From Mucidula mucida (lineage: Eukaryota; Basidiomycota; Agaricomycetes; Agaricales; Physalacriaceae), in contig JADNYV010000023.1 in NCBI GenBank assembly GCA_015501055.1, positions 124,001 through 188,000 of the forward strand: a stretch of DNA of 64,000 bases. Reading direction: 5' to 3'. The notes beneath the pieces are model-generated. The model did no database searches, was not told the origin of the DNA, and saw only the letters and a list, made by a program, of their open reading frames with translations. The position numbers and the translations under genes were made by a program. The first letter of the stretch is position 1. Each line of letters begins with the position of its first letter. Shown piece by piece: positions 48,639 to 60,103 of this stretch.

Positions 48639-50987
48639 TTACAGCGCTCGACTGAGTCCTTCTGAGCGCACATTCCAGCCATCAGAAGGAAAGCCAGGCG
48701 ACGTTTCTCCTTCGCTACCATCCCAGCCTTCCGCCATCATTGCAATCGCGTACAGGAGCCCCCCAGAGCCCGGGAAATATGGTGTTGGCACTCTCACGCC
48801 GCCTACTGGCATGCCGACATCGTCGAATTGGAACAACGGGTCCAAGAGCCAGCTCACAGCCTTCTCAGGGTCTCCATTGCGAGCCGAAGACATCGCGAGC
48901 ATTGGGAAGTCCCATCTGCGTGTTATCAGCTCGTTTGCCTTGATATTCATACACCGAACTCACCCCCAACAATTAGTCAGGTTCCAATGCTCGACGACCT
49001 TATCTGCCGTTGCCTTTGCGATATCCAAATCCAATCCCGGCGTCGCTGGAAGCCAGCCATGCAACCCAACTAACGCTGGATGGTCATTTGTATATTCGGG
49101 GTCGGTCCAGAAATCGTCCTCTAATCCTTCATACACTTTGTACGTCCCGTTCTGGATCGGAAGCTCCGCCAGGTTGTCCTTGACGAGAGTCCAGTTACTC
49201 GGAATGTCCACCCCTAAATTTGACATCCACTGCTCAGCATATTCGAGGCCCAATCGCCAGTATGCCAATTCGAAAGCGGGATTTATGGTCACATTTGGGC
49301 TGGTGTCCTCGCTGACGACGTACATGGGCGGGCCCAGATCGAAGACGTTCGTGGTTTCATTCCACCACGCGAAACTCGCCATCCAATCCGCCGTCTCCTT
49401 TAGAACGTCTTGCCACTTCGTCAGAGTCTCCTCCGTTGGGCGCGCGCGGTATTCATATTGGGCGAACACAAACGGGTGCGGTTGTTGCCAAATTAATAGG
49501 TTGTTGATCTCCCCAGGCGAAGAGCGGCCGGATGGGTCGGTCATCTTGGGCCAACGAGCGCCGGCTGCCCAGCCCTGTTGAACTTGGGCACGGGCAATCG
49601 AGGAAGCGAGGAAAGAGCTATAGACTCCTGTTGAACGATCCAAGAGATCCCAGTTATTCCATAACGCCCAATGCGCGGCGTGCCAGAAGTACATCTCCAT
49701 GTGGAATTTTCTGCCATCCACATTCGTCATCGTTGAATTTTCAAGACGATCTTGGCTCACCCGAACTGAAGAACGAGTGTTAGGTCAGTTCATTCGTCCG
49801 TATGCAAATTTGTAACTTACCCATCCATTGTTTACTAGTCCAGACTATACATGAATCGTCAGTCACCGGTGATTTGTGAATAACAATGCACCTACCTCTT
49901 GCGGAGGTGTATCCCCAGCTTCATTTACGCGCATCAAGTACCGCGACAGGATGATCCTTCGTTGCAGCTCATTCGCACGAGTGTCGGTCGAGCCAGTCAC
50001 AACGTCCACGAACCCGCTGTTGCTCCAGTAATTCTCCCATGCTTGTCGCGAAGACGCAGAGATTTTCCCGAAGCTCGGTGCATCGTTTTGGCTGGCTAGG
50101 CCGAAGGCTGTGGTCAGGACAAAGGATGTATCTGTGCTATTGGGTCGAATAGTGTACCGATGGGCGTCTGGAGAATCTCTGTCAATTTCGAACGGGCTTC
50201 CTCCCAGCGCCACGTAAAAAGTGGCATTATTGAGAACGTGCGTAATCTCGGCTTGGCCGCCTTCTGTCTGAAGCGTCGTCGTGTGGTTTGCTGTCATGTT
50301 CCATTTGCCGACAGTCGGCGCACTGAACTTGGACAACCCATCGTTCCACGGGAAGTCAATGAACAAGCCCAATCGTCGGGCCTCCAGGAGATCCGACTCG
50401 ATGGAGATGCCTATGGCATCGCGCTCTTGGTCGCACATCGTCTTCACCGTGACCTGCGTACCATCGAAGGAGAACCGACTGGTGATGGTGCCCGTCCAAA
50501 GATCGAGGTCTTGGCCTACCTCATTTAGGTCACTCTCAGTGACGTTCAATGTCTCCCCGGCGGCCGACGAGAACAGTAGTCCCACTCTTCCTAGATTGAC
50601 ACGGTTCGGATTGGAGGTCAGCCACAGCTCAATCCACGGATCGCCCCCAAAGTCATATTGAACGGGCCGGCCATGATTAAGCCAGCTGGCGCCTTTGTAG
50701 TTCTCCACATCCGCCATTGTCTTGCCGGGGGGTAGAGGATCGTTATTCCAGCCCCACGAGGACATTATGGCGAATGGGTAAAGGGTCTGCAGGCCTGTGA
50801 TGTCGGCGCCAAAGGCGAAGTTGCCATTGCCGACTTGCATGGGCGTGGTAGGGTTGGACGCGTTCCGGGCGGGGTTGTATTGGGATACGATGGCATGTCG
50901 GTCAATGGCACCGAGCGCGTGATGCGCGAGAAGGAGAATCGGGATCAGCAGCATCTGGGGCCTCGATGGTGAGCTTCGCGCTTCCAT
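48639..50987 (-). CDS. Secreted six-hairpin-type glycosidase
   Basis: Probable extracellular carbohydrate-active enzyme with an (alpha/alpha)6 catalytic barrel, related to clan GH-L proteins; I cannot assign the GH family. The ATG at 50987 starts a signal peptide (hydrophobic MLLIPILLLAHHALGA, about residues 12-27). The N-terminal beta-sandwich region has PMQVGNGNFAFGADITGLQT. The barrel includes FHMEMYFWHAAHWALWNNWD, ARWPKMTDPSGRSSPGEINN, FVFAQYEYRARP and TNCWGWDFPMLAMSSARNG near the C-terminus. Introns lie near 49865-49910, 49765-49820 and 48911-48965, with a short exon between the first two. Many Asn-X-Ser/Thr sites agree with secretion. The stop is at 48639-48641. Trehalase-like or other alpha-glycoside activity is possible but not shown. 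Confidence 0.72.
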
Positions 50988-51486
50988 GCTCCGTTATATG
51001 TTCGGTGGCGGCCCGGAGGGATTTCGGCGCACTCGTGTAAGACTGGATCCATCTTCTCGTGATGGACTGCAGGTGTTATGATTGCCGTTTCTCCACGACT
51101 TCCCTTTTTCGGAATTTTGGGATCCATGATGCATTCGCGCTCGCCGCGCTTTTGGCGCTATTGACAATGTCATAGAAAGGAGCGGGAAGCAACGGTCACA
51201 TGTCCTCGATGACTCATCGTTCGCTGACATGCGAAATTTGGTCAGGTTTTAACGCACATCCACTTGGCACGCTCGGTTATTCGGGTAGCTCAATCAAAAG
51301 GACGTGTCGTATGCCGTCTGATGATCTGACTTCCATTTAGTATCAACCAGCTACTAGCTTCCCAGTCCTTGCGTTACTCAGCACAAAAATGAACGTCTTA
51401 TGGAGAGCTGCCGGTACACATCCCGAGGTCACTTGTCTTACGCGCTGCAGGTGCTTTGGATCCGGTGTTCAGTCGTTTCTCACCAC
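50988..51486. other. Divergent intergenic region
   Basis: Separates the divergent glycosidase and questin-oxidase-like genes and should hold both promoters. No gene seen. Confidence 0.5.
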
Positions 51487-51514
51487 TGACGTCAGGCTGG
51501 CCAGGTTATATAAA
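51487..51514 (+). promoter_or_regulatory. CRE-like palindrome and TATA box before the questin-oxidase-like gene
   Basis: TGACGTCA at 51487-51494 (a perfect bZIP/CRE site) and TATATAAA at 51507-51514 lie 64 and 44 nt upstream of the ATG at 51551. Confidence 0.55.
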
Positions 51515-51550
51515 ATGGCTCAGCATAGGACAGACGTTAAATTCAGAACC

Positions 51551-53214
51551 ATGGCAACTCTCGAGTTATTCCCTGCTCCCTCTCACGCGCCTTCGCTTCA
51601 CGCTCCGTCGCGTCTTCCCGGTGCGGACGATGCGTCGACCAAGGCGCTGCTCGATGTGTTGAAGGATAATCATGAGAGATGGCATATATTCTTTAACGAT
51701 ATGGGTTTTCATAAGTGAGACTTTTGCTCTGTGAATTACAGGACGGCGATTGACGCGGTGTGGCTATAGTCATGTGTCTCATCATGTTCTAGCCATTTGG
51801 GCTTTGGGCGCGAATAAGGATCTCATCGAGGCAGCATACAAACATGATGTTCCAATGCAGAAGCCTGCTATCAAGTCTCCGGAAGGTATCACGGAGTCGA
51901 ACTACAATGAGCATCTCGGTGATGAAAAGTAGGTTGTTAATCGTGTTTTTGAAACCGTCGTTGAAGTATGTTCAAGGTACTATGTTGCGTACATGAACTT
52001 CTTCAAAGCACAGCTTGCGGATAAAGGCGTTTCACAAGTACTCGAAGATTGGGTTTTTGCTCGAAGCGCTAATGTTGTTGATGGGGCGCTTCAAAATAAG
52101 CAGCCTTCCATGCTCGCGCGGCTCCTGGATGGACTTGTGCACCCCATGATTCATACTGGGTACGGGTTGGAATTTGGTCTTCCCGGAATGGTTCTCGAAG
52201 GTATTGAACGTAGCCATTTCCTGCGTGCACCATTTACATTTCTGTACAGGCCTCGCACAAGCTGCCGTGCATCGCGCGCGCGATGCACCCTTCTTCCCTC
52301 CGTCGCTTTTTGAATCGGTATCGGCTTTGGACACGTTGGCTTCAAAGATTGACACGGAGTTAGTTCTGGACGAACCGGTGTCTCCTCACTCTAAACCCAA
52401 GAAGGAGGTCCACGTCTTTGATATTATGGCGCGGATCCTTAAGGACGAGAAATTCAAAGCTCCTCCCGATGCGGTCAACTTCTATTCGGAGACTATGGCT
52501 TCGCACTCCTCGACAATCATTGACTATGCGAATCAGTGGACGTTGAATCTCGATGATCCTCATGATGTTCATCGGAAGATTGAGCAACTGCAGTGGATGA
52601 ATAGTTTTGTGTACGGCGTTTCTGGATTTAACGCCAAGGAGAAGGAGTTCTTTGCTGATTTCTTCCTGTACGTTGTCTCCCCCCCCTTTCGACTTGAGGA
52701 TCTCTAATCATATTTCATTACCCACAGCATGCACCTCGTGACTTCATCATTGTTTCTTCCCTCCTTCGTAGCGTATCTTACTCCTCCCTCTCAAAAGCTG
52801 CTCCTCAGAGGCTATTTCACGATCTCATTGGCGTGGTGGATCTCGCGTCGTCCTCGATCCTTCAACCTCGACGTGACCAAATTCTTCTCCTCCACCCCAG
52901 CGATGCCTAAACAATCCTCGTTCGCATTCGAGCCTCCGAAGTGGGCTCTCGTCCCGGGATCAGATTCTGTTAACCGGTGGTTCCCTATTGTCCAGGACGC
53001 TATCCTGCACCCTGATGATCACCTATGCAAATTGCAGCGTGCGCTGGTGCACTTTGCTGAGACGTATGGGACGAGGAAGGGCGAGTTGGAAGGTACGGAG
53101 TTGGAGGGCGCGGGATCGGTTGATGGGTCGTTGTTTGTCCGGACGGCTGGCTTGACTGCGAAGGCGATGGGACGGGTGATTGGGGATGATGAGGGGTTGG
53201 GGTGGGATCGTTGA
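51551..53214 (+). CDS. Questin oxidase-like protein (AflY/DUF4243 family)
   Basis: Family of fungal Baeyer-Villiger-type oxidases acting on anthraquinones in several secondary-metabolite pathways; substrates here are unknown. The ATG at 51551 begins MATLELFPAPSHAPSLHAPS. The early motif HERWHIFFNDMGFHN joins over an intron to HVSHHVLAIWALGANKDLIE, then ESNYNEHLGDEK, YYVAYMNFFKAQL, and HPMIHTGYGLEFGLPGMVLE (the central family motif with conserved His and Gly). After another intron comes GLAQAAVHRARDAPF, then VFDIMARILKDEKF and HLVTSSLFLPSFVAYLTPPS. The stop is at 53212-53214; about 460 residues, normal for the family. Five or six exons. It is the only secondary-metabolism-type gene here; no polyketide synthase is nearby, so it is not part of a visible cluster. 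Confidence 0.82.
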
Positions 53215-53424
53215 ATTTTGAGGGTCGGTGTGTACACTAGTTTCGATGTTTTGTGTATTTGCACTTGTATTGATAGGTTTGTTTTGTACTATAGTTGACA
53301 GTGCGACGAGTTGCGAATTGCAGTGTATCTGTGCCATAATATTGACAATACATCTATTTGCTTTCCGGTTATAATGGGCGCTCTTGGGCGCTGCGTTTGA
53401 CTAACACAACTCCTGAGTTCCAGG

Positions 53425-55288
53425 ATGTCTCTCCGCTACCCGCACACAGACTTTCCATGTTCCTCGTCATTCTCCCTCTGGGAAGGTCCCGTATGTGCGA
53501 ACGCTACTGAAGACCTCATCGTCACGGCAGTGCTCGAACCCGGCGCGCGCGAGTCATGTTGCGGATTCCACCTCGTTATTTGTTGTGATTCAGACCTCCA
53601 CGAAATAGTACGTCTACTCTCTCGAATGCAGACTTTGTCTAACGTGGTTCATTAGATCATATCAGGGAGCGATGTAGGATCCATCGATGATTACAACACC
53701 GACCCGCCGAATAAGCGGAAAGGCTGTGAAATACTACAAGCAGAACAGGAGGCGGTAGAGGCGGTGAGCGAGGAGATTCGCGCTAGTGGTGTCTGGCCGC
53801 GTAGTCTTCCGCCATACGAGCTGGTGTTGGAGGTACAGTGGTCTTGGTCGTGTTTCATTTGTTTGTTAATCGCTTAGGTTTACCCCCTGGACAAAAGACA
53901 GAAATCGTATTCCGATGGTATACGTAGTATCAAATTAATTCATGATGCTGCGTCCATGCGCAAGTTATACGAGGTACTCGTTCCCGACACGTCCTCGCTC
54001 TTCCTATATCTGCGCAGCAACCGCGTCTTCAGAAGCAACCCCAGTGGCGATCCTAGAGGTATCCTTACCGCCGATGTCCGCCTCCTTCCACCGTCACGAC
54101 ACCACCAGTCGTTCCAACAACCCCCTTCAGAGATTCTTCACCGTATCTTCCAATGCGCATATGACAACGAGCCTGATAACTTCTGCTGGCGCCCTCACTT
54201 CCTGTCTTTCGCGCTGGTTTGCAGGGCCTGGCGCGCGCCGGCTCTCGATTGCCTTTACGAGGACCTGGACGCGTCTTGTTCGACTGATGTCGATCTTGTC
54301 GCTGTCGCGGAGGCAGTCAAGCGCTCGCCAGCATTCGGGGCTGCGATCCGTCGGCTTGACCATTACCTGCACGTCCCCCCCGGGCACGGACTCTTCGACC
54401 AAAACGACTATCAAGTCGCCAAGGCGCTCATCGATATCATCCAATCCGCACCCGGCCTTCAGAAGCTGCTGGTTGCCAGTATCCCTAAGTCGTTGAAAGC
54501 GGCTCTGTTACAGGCTCTGTGTTCCACTTGCCAGAGCATGGGCAGCTTTTGGATGTACGCAGCTCCTCCTGTACTCGATATGGGAGACCTGTTCAGCGCG
54601 TTTGGTCATTGGAAACGGTTACATACGTTGAAACTCTATGAATGGAAATCCTATGAAAATATTCTTGGTACTGGTTCATTCATTCGTCGTAAAAGTAAAT
54701 AACCATATGAAGCCGGAACGTACTCCGCCTCTGGCATGTCCCCTCATCCAACTCAGTCTCTCCAAGGGCCACATCACGGGTTATCAATTCCAAAACCTCA
54801 CTGCCGGTGCGCACGCCACACTCACGGTCCTCGAGCTAAACGCCATCGACGGTCTCACCAACGACACCTTCAAATCCGCTCTTCTCCTCCTAGCTCCACC
54901 TTGGAAAGGATTGATATAAGTGATTGCAAATCATCTGCGTGGAGCGGGGGAGGCATTGGCGTTGGACGCTGCAGCGCCTTTGATGCGCAATGTGGCGCAT
55001 TTATCTGTTACAGCGGCGGAGCTGGTCACGGACAAGGTGCTTCGTCGGCCACTCAATTTAGAGGGAAAGGTTGACGGCTCGTTGATGTTGTATGGGGACG
55101 GTATAACGTTGAACGGGCTTAAGAAGATGTTGGAGAGTGACAGGTATGGGTGGCAGGACTTGAGGGTTCAGCTTGATACGGTCGTCGAGGGTAAGGAATC
55201 AGATAGCGACACGGAGGCATTGGCGGCTTGTGTGCAGGCTCTGGCGGAGGAACGCGGTATGAAGTTGTCTTTGCATCACGAACTTTAA
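53425..55288 (+). CDS. F-box protein with an unrecognised N-terminal part (frame disturbed near 54.9 kb)
   Basis: From the ATG at 53425, two short exons (LWEGPVCANATEDLIVTAVL; ILQAEQEAVEAVSEEIR) lead by plausible introns into a long exon. The F-box reads PPSEILHRIFQCAYDNEPDN, then FLSFALVCRAWRAPALDCLY at about 54124-54260. The C-terminal part has leucine-rich repeat-like segments. Near 54890-54935 the reading moves between frames: LLLAPPWKG stands where LAPTLERIDISDC would be expected, and the next good segment (GAGEALALDAAAPLMRN) is in a third frame, ending at 55288. This means either one or two frameshifts or a missed intron. The N-terminal exons could be a separate small gene. Confidence 0.5.
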
Positions 55289-55711
55289 GTAGACTGAGTC
55301 TAAGAAGATGTGAGTGTGTGGCGCAAGCTCTCAAAAATGAATCTGAGGACACAGACACGTCTAATCAGTTCATTCGCAAAGGATTTGTTCAGAGTGGCTC
55401 GCATGACAATCACCAGGCTTCGCCTTCCATCGCGATCGTCCTCTCTGATAGTACTTTGGGCTGTCCATACCCCTCGAGCGTTCAAGGAAAGTATCAAAAC
55501 TTTTGACGTTATTCCAGCCAACAGAAGCATACTCGGTAACGTGCACTGTTCTGGGAAGAGTTGATTAGATGTCGTTAGATTTCCCGAAACGTCGAATCTA
55601 AGTTGGGTGTCATCCGCTTCATACAGAATATAATAATTGTTCTTCGAGCTAGTTGTAGTTAAATGTCCTCAAGATAGTACAATCAAAATCAGCCCTTTTA
55701 AGATACGTAGC
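55289..55711. other. Convergent 3' spacer
   Basis: Lies between the F-box gene and the aldo/keto reductase gene, which point towards each other; no gene seen. Confidence 0.45.
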
Positions 55712-57000
55712 TCATAATCCAGAGATATTTTCCAGTCCATAATAGAGACAACCAAGGAACAAGAACACAAGAAGCATGCGACGAATTTCAGCCCTGGCGC
55801 CGTTTGGGCCTTTTGTGCCAGCAATGTCGATGGAGAGGAGTTCCTTAGGCTCAAGAGCTGTAGGGACGTTAACGCCTTGTAATGTTCAACGCGCAGATCA
55901 CGTACTGAGATCTCCCGCATTCAAGTAACCCTCCAGCCTCTCCTTCTTTGAGCTCGTTCTAAAGAAAGATAAGGATACCATCAAGCCTTCATGAGGACAC
56001 CTACGTTATGACAACAGCGCCTTTCGACTTGGTCCAGGCCAGTAGGATCTGATCTGGGGTGACACTGTACTTCTTGGCCAGTTTGTTAACGGGCTCGTCG
56101 ACCGGTCCGCCGGGGGAGACAACGATAGGGCTATTTACACAAATCAGTTTCGCTCCAAAGACGATGAGAAAAGGCGTACATTAATGGACTGTAAGCTTCG
56201 ACCACGATGCCGGCCTTTTGACAGAACTCAATTGTCGGAAGTTGTTCGGCGTAGACGTATGGTTGTAGCATGATCTGAGGCAGAATAAGAATAGTTTCGA
56301 GTCAGTGTAAGACATACCTGATTCGCAACAGGTTTTACAGAGCATGACGCGAGCAAAATAGTGAGGTCCTTGACACCAAAGTTGCTGATTCCGATATTCC
56401 TTCACGCAAGTTAGTATGTGCTCCCACGCGATATCGACTATATTTACTTGACGAGTCCTTGTGCCTTGATCGCTTCCATCTGCTTCCACGCAGTAGGTAT
56501 GTCTGGGACAGCAAGGCGGGGGTGATGGATGAGGTAAAGGTCAACATATTCGATTCCCAGCTGGATATCGCGCTTCAACGAAGTCAAATCGTCCATATAG
56601 TAATCCACATACATTGTTCAAGCTGTTGCGGATAGAGGTCGTGATGTCGAGGCCGTTCAAACCAGAGTACTTGGTCGTAATGAAAATGTCCTGACGCGCC
56701 AGCCCGCTCTCCCGGATTGCAATTCCAGCTTCGGTTTCATTTCGGTAGGCCTGAGCCGTGTCTGCAGAAATCAATTCATAGCTGTAGTAAAAGTGCAGGT
56801 GGTACAGTGCTCACCGATATGACTGAATCCCACCGATATGGCCGTGTCCACCTGGGATATAGGCCCTTCTCCGTTACCGATTTTCCATGTCCCGAACGCC
56901 AAACCAGGGATCTCGGTTCCTGGAAGGAGTTGTCCACTATGCGTATTATCAGGACAACGCACCACGTACCGTCGTTGAGCTTGATGGGGTCCCAAGGCAT
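55712..57000 (-). CDS. Aldo/keto reductase with hydrophobic C-terminal tail
   Basis: NADPH-dependent carbonyl reductase of the AKR superfamily. The ATG at 57000 gives MPWDPIKLNDG; a 50-nt intron (acceptor CTTCCAG) joins this to TEIPGLAFGTWKIGNG. The catalytic tetrad is visible: Asp and Tyr in DTAQAYRNE, Lys in FITTKYSG, His in YLIHHPRL. Further motifs are QGLVKNIGISNFG, QIMLQPYVY and VTPDQILLAWTKSKGAVVI. The C-terminus reads LLSIDIAGTKGPNGARAEIR followed by a hydrophobic run (LLVFLFLGCLYYGL) and ENISGL before the TGA at 55712. The run looks like a tail anchor, unusual for a soluble AKR. All exon junctions I checked keep the frame. Neighbouring DenD- and RpiB-like genes suggest a sugar-type carbonyl substrate, which is only inference. 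Confidence 0.82.
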
Positions 57001-57438
57001 GGTGGCAGGTAGCAAGGACGGTGCGTGTGAATGAAAAGCCTGCCGGACCGTTATCAGCGTGTCCCACAAGCCTCAATTTAGTGACTGCGAACGTTACGCG
57101 ATTGCAGTCTTGCAGATGCGTAGTCATGATTAGAATTAAATCGAAGATCAGGTGCGCAAGGAAACTAGAGGATCCGCCACTACAACTGACGAGTCGGGGG
57201 AAGCGGAAAATTGGAGACTCAGAGACACGCCACAGAAAAGCACGAAGGTTGACTGTGAAGAGAACGAGAACCCAGAATACAAATCCAAACAAATATCTGA
57301 GGAGCAAGCGTTAGAGATACCAAGATAAGCTGCAAACCAGACGTGACAGTCAGACGTTACAGACCAAGATTAGGTGAAATCCAAGGAAGGGCTAAGTCTC
57401 CATAAAAAGGTATCATCTATCAACAACATACTGTACAT
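57001..57438. other. Intergenic
   Basis: AKR promoter side and 3' flank of the DenD-like gene; no gene seen. Confidence 0.45.
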
Positions 57439-58646
57439 TCATGCGATACCAGCCGCGATATCCTTCTTAAACTGTTCCACAATCGTTACCATCCCTCCCT
57501 CATCAACAACAAACCCAAGACTCAAAGGGTACGTGTTATCAAACCTGGCAGGCCACGAAGACACGATCCGACGGTTGATAGGATCGTCCTTGAAACTCAC
57601 GAGCTTCAGAGCCTCCTTCCCCGCAACCTTCTCCAACGCCTCGAGCTCCTCCCCTAACCGACCACACGCGTGTGCTTGAGAAACTTCTCAGCGGGAATGT
57701 GCTTCGCTTGCACAAAGTTCTTGATCGTGGTTTCGGGGCTTGCTAACCAAGCAGCGAGCTGGAGCTCGGGTGAATCGATGGAGTCGCCTATTGGGCACAG
57801 CGCTTCGACGCCCTTAATGGTTCACGGATGATTCCTAGAGCCCAAGGTGATAAATTTGACGTCACATAGAGCACAGACAAACGAACCAGAGATGAAGGCT
57901 GATGTCGCTGCAGAAGGAACGCCGGGTCGGACAACGATGGTAGGTAGACGAATGATCCGACCGTCGATGAAACCGCGACGCGTGAATTCGTTCACCAGCA
58001 GCTCCGATGTCAGCTTTCCCATTCCATACGCGCCCTCGGGCGTGGCAATAGTATCGGGCGTGACCACTTCAGGCTGAAGTCGTATGTATAAGCCGTCGCG
58101 GAGTACCTAGGTAAATGATGCTTACAAGAGGGCCACCGTACACAGCTAAAGAAGAAGTGAAGATGAACTTTATGGGAGCCGAGAGGTTGGCGCCGTATTT
58201 GCGTGTGGCTTGGAGCATCATGCGTATGGAGTCGATGTTGACCTACCACGCATCAGGCACGATCAAAAGGACGCTCAACGAGGCTTAGCCACCTTTAGCC
58301 CAAGCTCAAAGTTGTCTTCCGATCCCCGAGACATGATGCCATGTAAACAATACACGGTATCTGGAATCCCAAATCCAGTGGTGAAGAGTTTGTCAATCTC
58401 ATCAGGATTCGTGAGATCGGCTTTGATAGTAGCAGCTTTGCGCCTTGCGGTGTCTTGGGCTCGACAATGTCAGCAAGGATGAAGCTAACGTCAGGCGTTC
58501 TCGGATCGGCGATGATTGCGGAGGAAAGCTATACAACCCATCCGACTTCAGGGCAAAGGCATATTTAGAAGCAGGAATGCGCTCACGAGACCACCCAACC
58601 ACCCCGCGGCACCAGTGATGAGGACAACGTTCTTCGTAGGAGACAT
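57439..58646 (-). pseudogene. DenD-like NAD-dependent epimerase/dehydratase-fold dehydrogenase, apparently frameshifted
   Basis: Extended short-chain dehydrogenase resembling D-erythronate dehydrogenase (DenD), which oxidises tetronates in bacteria. The ATG at 58646 starts MSPTKNVVLITGAAGWLGGL with the TGxxGxxG nucleotide site. After an intron: FILADIVEPKTPQG, VYCLHGIMSRGSEDNFELGL, FTSSLAVYGG, EGAYGMGKLTSELLVNEFTR (the YxxxK catalytic pair) and GRIIRLPTIVVRPGVPSAAT. Two breaks follow. At about 57811-57818 (CCCTTAATGG, complement CCATTAAGGG) one base seems missing between IIREP and KGVEALCPIGDS. Near 57655-57665 the frame changes again between HTRVV and LGEELEALEKVAG. The end is intact to 57439. 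Either the gene is recently dead or there are two base-calling errors. Confidence 0.7.
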
Positions 58647-58794
58647 GATGAGAGTTGCGAAATAGGTAGTCAAGATAAATCAACGTCGACGAAGCGTTTC
58701 CCTTCCCCTTTTTATGGACGCGTATGGAGAGGCAAACTGCCTATTAATGCATCCGAATGCGGGGATGGGGAACGAATAGACCGATAGACCCGAT

Positions 58795-58812
58795 CGGATA
58801 CATATGTATCCG
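58795..58812. promoter_or_regulatory. 18-bp palindrome CGG-N12-CCG in a divergent promoter
   Basis: CGGATACATATGTATCCG is a perfect palindrome flanked by imperfect GACCC/GGGTC arms. Inverted CGG triplets are the classic target of Zn(II)2Cys6 fungal regulators. It lies 149 nt from the DenD-like start and 75 nt from the RpiB-like start. TTTATAC (58844-58850) and, on the other strand, CCATAAAAAGG (58707-58717) could serve as the two TATA elements. Confidence 0.5.
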
Positions 58813-58886
58813 AGGGTCGTCGATGGCGGCGGAATGCGCCCTTTTATACAGCTGGGGCGTATTCAATGACTAGTACAACCCAGAAC

Positions 58887-59510
58887 ATGGCTCACTCCAC
58901 ACCTCTGTCATGGCGAATTGTTGTGGGCTGCGATGTAAGGTCTTTTTATTTATCCAAATGACGATTTAACGAATGTGCGATAGGATGCCGGTATCCAGTA
59001 CAAGAACATTCTGAAGGCTGATCTCGAAAAAGATCCGAGGGTGCTGGAGGTTATTGATGTTGGCGTTGGGGCAGATGAAAAGACGGCATATCCACATGTC
59101 GCTGTGGCGGCTGCAAAGAAGGTGGCAGCGGGTGAAGCGGACCGGGCGCTCTTGATTTGTGGCACTGGGCTGGGTACGTCCCTGCGCATTCATGCTATTC
59201 CCCAAGCTAAAAGCCCTCCAGGAGTTGCGATTTCGGCCAATAAGGTGGCCGGCGTCAGAGCTGTGACGGCCCATGATAGTTTCTCTGTGGGTAAGTTAGA
59301 TCAACACCCTCTATGGCTCACCAGTTCTTACGAGAATCAGAGCGCGCCATCTTAAGCAATAACGCGCAGGTCCTGTGTATGGGTCAACGTGTCATTGGAA
59401 TAGAACTAGCCCGCCGGTTAGCGAAAGAATGGCTCGGCTACGTCTTTGACACGACTTCAGCTTCTGCAGCCAAGGTCGACGCGATTTCTCAGTACGAAAG
59501 TAGCTGCTAG
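58887..59510 (+). CDS. RpiB/LacAB-family sugar-phosphate isomerase
   Basis: Aldose-ketose phosphate isomerase of the RpiB type (ribose-5-phosphate or tetrulose-4-phosphate interconversion). Four short exons from the ATG at 58887: [16 protein letters not shown] joins [20 protein letters not shown], then [19 protein letters not shown], and LLICGTGLG (with the catalytic Cys) joins [20 protein letters not shown]. The last exon starts [20 protein letters not shown] and ends at 59510. All family motifs are present and in frame; about 170 residues, normal for the family. It is divergent from the DenD-like gene across 240 nt. In bacteria RpiB paralogues act with DenD-like enzymes or dehydrogenases in tetritol/tetronate use, which suggests but does not prove a shared role here. 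Confidence 0.85.
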
Positions 59511-60003
59511 GATAGACAGGATAGGCTTGGAATAAGTATGGTTTGCGCACGTTTATCGTGCATTCGTGCAAGGCAGAGAGGACGCGTACCAGTAAAAACA
59601 GAGTGTACAGAGAGAATGTGATGGCTGAACACTTTCTCTTCCGCGAGGGTGTCGAATATATGATAGTTGGCGTAGCTCATAAGGCGTAGCCCGTGTTTTG
59701 AATGCAGACTTTAAGCGTAGCTGAATTTGAGTTGGTTGTGCAAAGTCAAACTTGTCAAAGGTGCACAGCCACTGATACTGATGGCATTTCAATTTTCCGA
59801 CTTGCAGGTCAGAGCTACAAAGTTTGAGACTCGACGATATTCTCGAATTTCACTTTGTAGAAGAGAGCTGCCAGGTAAGCATACAATGTGTATGTTCCCC
59901 CTTCCCGTTTTCAGTCGTGACTCGTGTACTTAGTGCATCACCGACTCCGACTTCCAGGCTGCAGTGGCTTACCGTTACCGTTAACACCACCTTCCCGTTA
60001 GTG
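59511..60003. other. Intergenic
   Basis: No gene seen between the RpiB-like gene and the tandem repeat. Confidence 0.45.
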
Positions 60004-60103
60004 ACAATCTTTCCTCTTCTTTCATGCAATTCCAAACTCAATTCGATAACAAAACAGTACAATATAAAGGCAGTACAATATAACGACAACAACATAGCAA
60101 TAC

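Noticed and set aside
47246..51000. Possible secondary-metabolite cluster (PhzF-like, questin-oxidase-like, AKR)
   Set aside because: No backbone synthase, transporter or regulator is present between them, and the genes have independent promoters and mixed orientation.
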